This document shows positions 6,662 to 10,857 of a DNA stretch of 10,857 nucleotides, piece after piece (the first letter of the stretch is position 1; the number at the start of each line of letters is the position of its first letter). This DNA comes from Anaerolineales bacterium (GTDB lineage Bacteria > Chloroflexota > Anaerolineae > Anaerolineales > Villigracilaceae). The notes under the pieces are model-generated. The model did not search any database. It was given only the letters and a program-made list of their open reading frames with translations, and was not told where the DNA came from. The DNA lies in the NCBI GenBank assembly GCA_015489255.1, contig WGAD01000115.1, positions 1 to 10,857 of the forward strand, in the 5' to 3' direction. A program made the position numbers and the translations under genes.

Positions 6662-6675
6662 CCTGAACGTTCAGG
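6662..6675. repeat. Perfect 14-bp palindrome after aapJ stop
   Basis: CCTGAACGTTCAGG reads the same on both strands and begins six bases after the aapJ stop. It could be a protein-binding site or a short RNA stem (five pairs, ACGT loop). It shares its last two bases with the neighbouring hairpin at 6674-6708, so the two RNA structures would compete at that edge. Confidence 0.5.
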
Positions 6676-6708
6676 GCAGGGGTGGAGGCCAGGCCTTCAC
6701 CCCTGCCT
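6674..6708 (+). terminator. Strong intercistronic hairpin between aapJ and aapQ
   Basis: GGCAGGGGTG (6675-6684) pairs perfectly with CACCCCTGCC (6698-6707) and the stem extends inward by about four more pairs, leaving a small loop. The sequence after it (TGTTGCGTTTATTTGACTTTTTG region) is only patchily T-rich, so this is either a leaky terminator or an mRNA-stabilising stem. Such stems after binding-protein genes commonly raise binding-protein levels over the permeases. That role is inferred here. Confidence 0.6.
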
Positions 6709-6753
6709 GTTGCGTTTATTTGACTTTTTGACGGTGCCGAAAGGGTGAGAATC

Positions 6754-7935
6754 ATGCAGGGAACTGTACCTGAATCGCAAGAGAAAATTCCTTTCTGGCG
6801 AAATGAACACACGCTGCAATGGATCGCGCAGTTTACGGTGCTGGCAGGTGTACTTTTCGTGTTCTGGCTGTTGTATGCCAATATGCAACGGCAGCTGGAA
6901 ATGCTGAACCTGCCGATCAGCTTTAAGTTCTTGCAAATCAACGCCAGCTTCGATATTGGCGAATCGCTTATCGAGTATTCGCGTTCCGATACGTATCTGC
7001 GGGCCTACCTGGTTGGCGTGCTGAACACCATCCGCGTTGCAGTGCTTGGTATCATTTTTGCCACTATTTTGGGTGTGATTGTGGGGGTGGCGCGACTCTC
7101 AAACAACTGGTTGGTGAACAAATTGGCCGCCGGCTATATTGAGATCCTGCGCAACATTCCCCTGCTGGTGCTCCTGATCTTCTGGTACACCGGCTTTTTC
7201 CTGAAATTGCCCGACGTCAAAGAGGCCATCAACGTCGGCGGAACATATCTCAGCCGCCGCGGGATCGCCTTCCCCTGGCCGCTGCCAACCGAAACCTATG
7301 CCACGTACCGCTGGGTGTTGTGGCTCGGCGTGGCGCTGGCCGTCGCTTTGGGGTACGCGCTCTACCGCCAGGGGAAGAAGACGGGCCGCATGCCGCTGTA
7401 TGGGTTGTGGTCTTTGTTGCTCTTCCTCGTTGTGGCCGGCATTGGCATCGTTGTTTTGCAACCCTATGTGATGGATTACCCTCACCTGCCAGACAAAGGC
7501 TTCAACATCATCGGCGGCAAAACCTTTTCGCCGGAATTCATGGCCTTGCTCTCTGGGCTGGTGATCTATACCTCGGCATTCATCGCCGAGGTGGTGCGCG
7601 CCGGTATCCAATCCGTTTCCAAGGGGCAGGTGGAGGCGGCCAGAGCGTTAGGATTGAACGGCTTTCAGACGCTGCGGCTGGTGGTCTTTCCCCAGGCGTT
7701 GCGTGTCATCGTGCCGCCAATGACCAGCCAATACCTGAACCTGACGAAAAACTCCTCGCTGGCGGTGGCGATTGGGTATCCGGACATCGTCCATGTGTAC
7801 GGAACGATCATCAATCAGAGCGGCCGGGCCGTGGAGATGACGATGATCATGATGGCCACGTATCTCACCTTCAGCCTGTCCACCTCGGCCTTCATGAACT
7901 GGTATAACCAAAAGATCAAGCTGGTGGAGCGATAG
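6754..7935 (+). CDS. aapQ: Amino-acid ABC transporter permease (AapQ-like)
   Basis: The 393-residue inner-membrane protein is one half of the channel of the Aap importer. The ATG at 6754 is preceded by AAGGG at good spacing; an in-frame GTG at 6745 sits directly on that site and is less likely. A first membrane segment lies at about 24-42, then a periplasmic stretch with the family-typical GESLIEYS (69-76), then a segment at about 86-112 with LVGVLNTIRVAVLGI. RNIPLLVLLIFWY at 133-145 marks the HisM-type permease domain. A large loop and extra membrane segments (about 190-250), typical of the longer Aap/Bzt permeases, precede the conserved C-terminal half. The EAA loop that contacts the ATPase is at 294-317 (EAARALGLNGFQT and on to PQALR). 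The gene ends two bases before aapM starts. Confidence 0.93.
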   Translation: MQGTVPESQEKIPFWRNEHTLQWIAQFTVLAGVLFVFWLLYANMQRQLEMLNLPISFKFLQINASFDIGESLIEYSRSDTYLRAYLVGVLNTIRVAVLGIIFATILGVIVGVARLSNNWLVNKLAAGYIEILRNIPLLVLLIFWYTGFFLKLPDVKEAINVGGTYLSRRGIAFPWPLPTETYATYRWVLWLGVALAVALGYALYRQGKKTGRMPLYGLWSLLLFLVVAGIGIVVLQPYVMDYPHLPDKGFNIIGGKTFSPEFMALLSGLVIYTSAFIAEVVRAGIQSVSKGQVEAARALGLNGFQTLRLVVFPQALRVIVPPMTSQYLNLTKNSSLAVAIGYPDIVHVYGTIINQSGRAVEMTMIMMATYLTFSLSTSAFMNWYNQKIKLVER

Positions 7936-7937
7936 CC

Positions 7938-9233
7938 ATGACAACGGTATATCAAGAAAAAGACACCCTGGCGCCGCCTCCAGCGGAGCGCAAGAACATT
8001 TTTGGCTGGATGCTCAAAAATTTGTTCAACTCCTGGTACAACAGCATCCTGACGATCGTTGCCGCCTACATTATCTTCGTGCTGGTGCGTGGCGTGGCCG
8101 GCTGGGTGGTGACAAAGGCACGCTGGGAAGTGGTCCCGGCCAACTATCGCCTGTTCCTGGTGGGGCAGTATCCAAGCATGATCCCCGGCCAGGAGGATTT
8201 CATCTGGCGGGTGTGGCTGGCGGTGTATTTGCTGGCCGCCATTACAGGCCTGGCCTGGGGCATCTGGGTCAAAAAGCGGGAGTTCGTCTCCTGGGTGGTG
8301 CTGCTTTTCCCGCCCCTGGTGGGCAGCAGCCCATACGTCACCAACGTTGGGTTGAAGCTGGTCGGGAAGCTGTACGGGGTGACGGATGTCTATCAATTCC
8401 CCGGTTTCTCGGCCAAGGCCTGGGCTTTGATGTGGGGGCTATCGGCAACGGGGTTGGCGTTTTGGGCGCTGGGGCGGGCGTTTGGCCGCCGCCTGGCGCG
8501 CTTTGCTGTGACCATGTTGCTGTTGTACTTCCCCCTGGCTATCCTGATCATCGGCGGTTTTGGCGAGCAGGGCTGGTTCCAGGCCATCCCCACCCGTTTC
8601 TGGGGCGGTTTGTTGCTGTCGCTCATCTTGACGATCGTCGGCATCGTCATGTCCTTCCCCCTGGGCGTGCTGCTGGCCCTGGGGCGCCAATCCAAACTGC
8701 CCATTTTGCATTCGCTGAGCGTGGTGTACATTGAATTCATCCGCGGCGTGCCCTTGATCAGCCTGTTGTTCATGGCCCAGGTCATGCTGCCGCTCTTCTT
8801 GCCGCCCAACGTGGTCATCGACCGGGTGCTGCGAGCGATGGTCGCCATCATCATGTTCGCCGCGGCCTACCTGGCGGAGAACGTACGCGGCGGTTTGCAG
8901 GCCATCCCGCAAGGGCAATATGAAGCCGCTTACGCCATCGGTTTGTCGGGCTTCCAGACGATGACGTACATCATCCTGCCGCAGGCCTTGCGGACGGTCA
9001 TTCCGGTGTTGGTCAGCCAGTTCATCGCCTTGTTCAAAGATACCACCCTGGTCGCCATCGTCGGCCTGCTGGACCTGCTGGGCATCGCCCAGGGGGTGAT
9101 TGCCAACCCGAAGTACATCGGTACACAGCGCGAGGTGTTTACCTTCATCTCTGTCTTCTACTTCGTTTTCACCTATGCCATGTCTTACGCCAGCCGCCGG
9201 CTGGAAAAGGCGCTAGGTGTGGGCGAACGATAA
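7938..9233 (+). CDS. aapM: Amino-acid ABC transporter permease (AapM-like)
   Basis: The 431-residue inner-membrane protein is the second channel subunit and partner of AapQ. A GGAG eight bases before the ATG lies inside the end of aapQ, so translation is likely coupled. The N-terminal third has a membrane segment at about 32-58 and a loop containing VPANYRLFLVGQYP, a part found in Aap-type AapM but not in short HisM permeases. The permease domain proper begins near residue 215 (FWGGLLLSLILTIVGIVMSF), followed by YIEFIRGVPLISLLFMAQ. The EAA loop is at 329-352 (EAAYAIGLSGFQT and on to PQALR). Its GFQT sequence matches that of AapQ, as expected for paired subunits docking on the same ATPase. The C-terminus, FKDTTLVAIVGLLDLLG onwards, is highly typical. 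Confidence 0.93.
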   Translation: MTTVYQEKDTLAPPPAERKNIFGWMLKNLFNSWYNSILTIVAAYIIFVLVRGVAGWVVTKARWEVVPANYRLFLVGQYPSMIPGQEDFIWRVWLAVYLLAAITGLAWGIWVKKREFVSWVVLLFPPLVGSSPYVTNVGLKLVGKLYGVTDVYQFPGFSAKAWALMWGLSATGLAFWALGRAFGRRLARFAVTMLLLYFPLAILIIGGFGEQGWFQAIPTRFWGGLLLSLILTIVGIVMSFPLGVLLALGRQSKLPILHSLSVVYIEFIRGVPLISLLFMAQVMLPLFLPPNVVIDRVLRAMVAIIMFAAAYLAENVRGGLQAIPQGQYEAAYAIGLSGFQTMTYIILPQALRTVIPVLVSQFIALFKDTTLVAIVGLLDLLGIAQGVIANPKYIGTQREVFTFISVFYFVFTYAMSYASRRLEKALGVGER

Positions 9234-9251
9234 TCATCAGGAGGCTTTCTC

Positions 9252-10001
9252 ATGTCTGATAACAATAACCCCATCATCATCTGCCGCGATGTCCACAAAT
9301 GGTATGGCGATTTCCACGTTCTCAAAGGGGTGAGCATGGAAGTCATGCGCGGCGAGGTCATCGTCATCTTTGGCCCGTCCGGTTCGGGAAAATCGACGTT
9401 CATCCGCACCATCAATCGCCTGGAAGACCACCAGCGCGGCCAGATTATCGTGGATGGCACCGAATTGACGCACGATGTGCGCAATATCGAAAAGATCCGC
9501 ATGGAAACCGGTATGGTCTTTCAGCAGTTCAACCTTTTCCCGCACCTGACGGTGATGCAAAACATCACCCTGGCGCCTATCCAGGTGCGCAAATGGCCCA
9601 AAGAAAAAGCCGAAGCCAAAGCCATCGAACTCCTGAAGCGGGTGGGCATCCCGGAACAGGCAAACAAGTACCCCGGGCAGCTTTCCGGTGGTCAGCAGCA
9701 GCGCGTAGCCATTGCCCGCGCCCTGGCTATGGAGCCCAAGATCATGCTTTTCGATGAGCCAACCTCGGCGCTCGATCCGGAAATGATCAAAGAAGTGCTG
9801 GACGTGATGGAAGAACTTGCTGCCAGCGGCATGACCATGCTGGTCGTCACGCACGAAATGGGGTTTGCCCGTGCGGTGGCCGATCGCATGTTCTTCTTCG
9901 ACAAAGGGCAGATTGTGGAAAGCGGCACCCCGGAGCAGATCTTCCACAACCCGCAGGAAGACCGCACCAAACTCTTCCTCTCCCAAATCCTGACCCACTG
10001 A
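9252..10001 (+). CDS. aapP: Amino-acid ABC transporter ATP-binding protein (AapP-like)
   Basis: The 249-residue cytoplasmic ATPase powers uptake through AapQM. All ABC motifs are intact: Walker [10 protein letters not shown] (41-49), Q-loop FQQFNLFPH (90-98), signature LSGGQQQR (144-151), Walker B IMLFDEP (164-170) with catalytic E169, D-loop SALD (172-175) and the switch histidine H201 in VTHEMGFA. The sequence is of the GlnQ/HisP polar amino-acid class, and the C-terminus [14 protein letters not shown] is typical. AGGAGG lies seven bases before the ATG. The gene follows aapM by 18 bases and is followed by a strong terminator, so it closes the operon. Confidence 0.95.
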   Translation: MSDNNNPIIICRDVHKWYGDFHVLKGVSMEVMRGEVIVIFGPSGSGKSTFIRTINRLEDHQRGQIIVDGTELTHDVRNIEKIRMETGMVFQQFNLFPHLTVMQNITLAPIQVRKWPKEKAEAKAIELLKRVGIPEQANKYPGQLSGGQQQRVAIARALAMEPKIMLFDEPTSALDPEMIKEVLDVMEELAASGMTMLVVTHEMGFARAVADRMFFFDKGQIVESGTPEQIFHNPQEDRTKLFLSQILTH

Positions 10002-10024
10002 CCCCACCCCCAGCCGGTAAAGAC

Positions 10025-10058
10025 CAAAGAGGGCGCCAGCAAGCGCCCTCTTTGTTTT
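10025..10058 (+). terminator. Rho-independent terminator of the aap operon
   Basis: A 12-bp stem (10025-10036 with 10043-10054, core AAAGAGGGCGC) closes a six-base CAGCAA loop and is followed by TTTT. It starts 24 bases after the aapP stop. The lipoprotein gene converges from the right, and the mirrored stem has a short TTTGGTCTTT tail on that strand, so it may act both ways. Confidence 0.88.
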
Positions 10059-10064
10059 GCTGCA

Positions 10065-10094
10065 TGATGGCCGCCAGGCTGTGGTTGGCCATCA
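10065..10094. repeat. Inverted repeat overlapping the lipoprotein stop codon
   Basis: TGATGGCC (10065-10072) and GGCCATCA (10087-10094) form a perfect 8-bp inverted repeat with a 14-base spacer. The right arm contains the stop codon of the reverse-strand lipoprotein gene. There is no T-tract after it on either strand, so it is more likely a 3'-end stem than a terminator, or it may be chance. Confidence 0.4.
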
Positions 10095-10568
10095 ATAGGA
10101 TGAGAAGTCGCCCAGGTATTCCCCATTGATATACACCTGATAACGCCCGGGCGGATACACCCCCAGTTCAATGGTGGCATCGAAATCTTTGAGCACCTGT
10201 ACACAGACCTGACCGCTCTTGTACAGGCTGTACACCTCAATAAAGATCTTGCCTTCCGCTGTGGGCGCTGGCACATCAACCCGCAACTGGTGGCAAGGCG
10301 TTGGCAGCGCGCCGGCAAGCGTCAAACCAATTTGGGGCGGTGCGCTTTCTTTGATGAGCAAATCCACCGTGTTGAGATAAACATTCGCCTGCTCCATCAA
10401 ATAATCGGCCTCCCGAGGCGCATAGGGGTTTTGCCCGCCTTCTGGCAAGGCAGGCAGCGGGGTGGCCGTGGGAAACGGCGCAGGAGAGGGCGTTGGCGGC
10501 GATGCAACAGAGGGCGTGCAGGCGCTGACGATCAGCGCCAGGATGGGCAACCAGCGAAAGCCGTTCAT
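10092..10568 (-). CDS. Predicted lipoprotein of unknown function
   Basis: The 158-residue product starts at the ATG at 10568, which has AGGAGG five bases upstream on the coding strand. The frame is open further upstream but would cross the divergent promoter. Residues 1-17 form a lipoprotein signal (MNGFRWLPILALIVSAC, with C17 as the predicted lipid site). Residues 18-45 are a Pro/Thr/Ser/Ala-rich tether. The rest (about 49-158) is a small exported domain that looks helical at 52-75 and then beta-rich. It has cysteines at 92 (LPTPCHQLRV) and 122 (GQVCVQV) that could form a disulfide, and it ends in PPGRYQVYINGEYLGDF, a strand-turn-strand pattern like an Ig-type or carbohydrate-binding edge. 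I do not recognise the family. It is transcribed divergently from another lipoprotein gene and converges on the aap operon. Confidence 0.82.
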   Translation of the reverse strand: MNGFRWLPILALIVSACTPSVASPPTPSPAPFPTATPLPALPEGGQNPYAPREADYLMEQANVYLNTVDLLIKESAPPQIGLTLAGALPTPCHQLRVDVPAPTAEGKIFIEVYSLYKSGQVCVQVLKDFDATIELGVYPPGRYQVYINGEYLGDFSSY

Positions 10569-10613
10569 ACGAGCCTCCTGAAAAGAATAACCGATGTTCA
10601 CAAGACGAGCGCC

Positions 10614-10630
10614 GGGAACGAAAAGTTCCC
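10614..10630. promoter_or_regulatory. Perfect dyad (possible operator) between divergent lipoprotein genes
   Basis: GGGAAC (10614-10619) and GTTCCC (10625-10630) flank a GAAAA spacer. The dyad covers the -35 region of the extended -10 promoter at 10638-10646 and lies 46 bases upstream of the reverse-strand lipoprotein start. It is well placed for a repressor acting on one or both genes. No regulator is encoded nearby in this window. Confidence 0.4.
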
Positions 10631-10637
10631 TTTGCAA

Positions 10638-10646
10638 TGATATAAT
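10638..10646 (+). promoter_or_regulatory. Extended -10 promoter of the right-hand lipoprotein gene
   Basis: TGATATAAT is a perfect extended -10 (TGn plus TATAAT). No recognisable -35 lies 16-18 bases upstream. The predicted start near 10653 gives a leader of about 15 bases, containing AAAGGAAGG, before the ATG at 10668. Confidence 0.65.
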
Positions 10647-10667
10647 GCCCGCATTCAAAGGAAGGTG

Positions 10668-10857
10668 ATGGTGCGCAAAAAAACGCAAATGATCCTGATT
10701 CTGATGATGCTGCTGGCCGGTTCGACCGCTTGCAACCTGGGCGCCACACCCCCGGGAGAACCAACGCCAGCGGAAGACCTGGTTGCCACCCTCGTGCAGG
10801 CAACGCTGACCGCGGTCGGCGGGCAGCAGCCCACGGCTGCGGCAACGCCCCTCCCTC
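10668..10857 (+). CDS. Predicted lipoprotein, N-terminal part (runs off window)
   Basis: The frame is open from the ATG at 10668 to the window edge (63 codons). It begins MVRKKTQMILILMMLLAGSTAC, a lipoprotein signal with C22 as the likely lipid site; the serine at -3 is less usual than Leu or Val. It continues into a Pro/Thr/Ala-rich segment with a short helix-like EDLVATLVQATLTAVGG. GTG codons at 10665 and 10671 are alternative starts in the same frame; AAGGAAGG upstream fits ATG or the second GTG. The function cannot be judged because the mature domain is outside the window. Confidence 0.75.
   Translation, partial: MVRKKTQMILILMMLLAGSTACNLGATPPGEPTPAEDLVATLVQATLTAVGGQQPTAAATPLP

Noticed and set aside
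6662..6675. LexA-type SOS box reading of CCTGAACGTTCAGG
   Set aside because: The Gram-positive-type box needs GAAC-N4-GTTC. Here GAAC and GTTC share the centre without a spacer, and it lies after a stop codon and not at a promoter.
4917..6941. A 674-codon open frame on the reverse strand across ybaK, aapJ and the start of aapQ
   Set aside because: It is antisense to three well-supported genes, crosses their promoter and hairpins, lacks a recognisable domain and is explained by GC-rich codon bias.
9237..10007. A 256-codon reverse open frame opposite aapP
   Set aside because: It mirrors aapP exactly, the aapP motifs are all intact, and its His-rich composition is typical of antisense reading.

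Overview
The window is about 10.9 kb of GC-rich bacterial chromosome with densely packed, mostly ordinary genes. The proline/threonine-rich lipoprotein linkers, the style of the AapJQMP-type transporter and the gene mix suggest a Chloroflexota bacterium (Anaerolineae-like). This is an inference from style, with no marker gene to prove it. I see no tRNA, rRNA, CRISPR array, insertion sequence or phage gene.

Left part (1-1100): the last 39 codons of a protein that looks like the C-terminus of a pyrimidine-nucleoside phosphorylase overlap, by ATGA, a complete TrmH/SpoU-family RNA 2'-O-ribose methyltransferase. A gap of about 215 bases follows. It holds a long imperfect inverted repeat (902-1049) and a bidirectional terminator hairpin (1057-1084).

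Reverse-strand operon (4897 down to 1112): a bifunctional (p)ppGpp synthetase/hydrolase (rel), molybdopterin molybdenumtransferase (moeA) and a 79-residue four-cysteine protein with a very acidic tail. They are separated by only 13 and 17 bases, so a shared transcript starting upstream of rel is likely. Divergent from rel, with a very short shared promoter region, is a YbaK-type Cys-tRNA(Pro) deacylase.

Transporter operon (5484-10058): a promoter with a perfect TATAAT box is preceded by two helically phased A-tracts and followed at once by an intrinsic-terminator-like hairpin. Then come aapJ (binding lipoprotein), a strong intercistronic hairpin, aapQ and aapM (permeases) and aapP (ATPase), closed by a clear terminator. 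Together they form one polar amino-acid ABC importer: the lipid-anchored AapJ captures the amino acid, the AapQ/AapM pair forms the channel and AapP hydrolyses ATP.

Right end (10092-10857): two divergently transcribed lipoprotein genes of unknown function. They share an intergenic region with a perfect dyad and an extended -10 promoter. The right-hand gene runs off the window.

I found no convincing undescribed defence, mobile or biosynthetic system. The points most worth a second look are the leader of the aap operon, the four-cysteine acidic protein, the 902-1049 inverted repeat, and the dyad between the lipoprotein genes.
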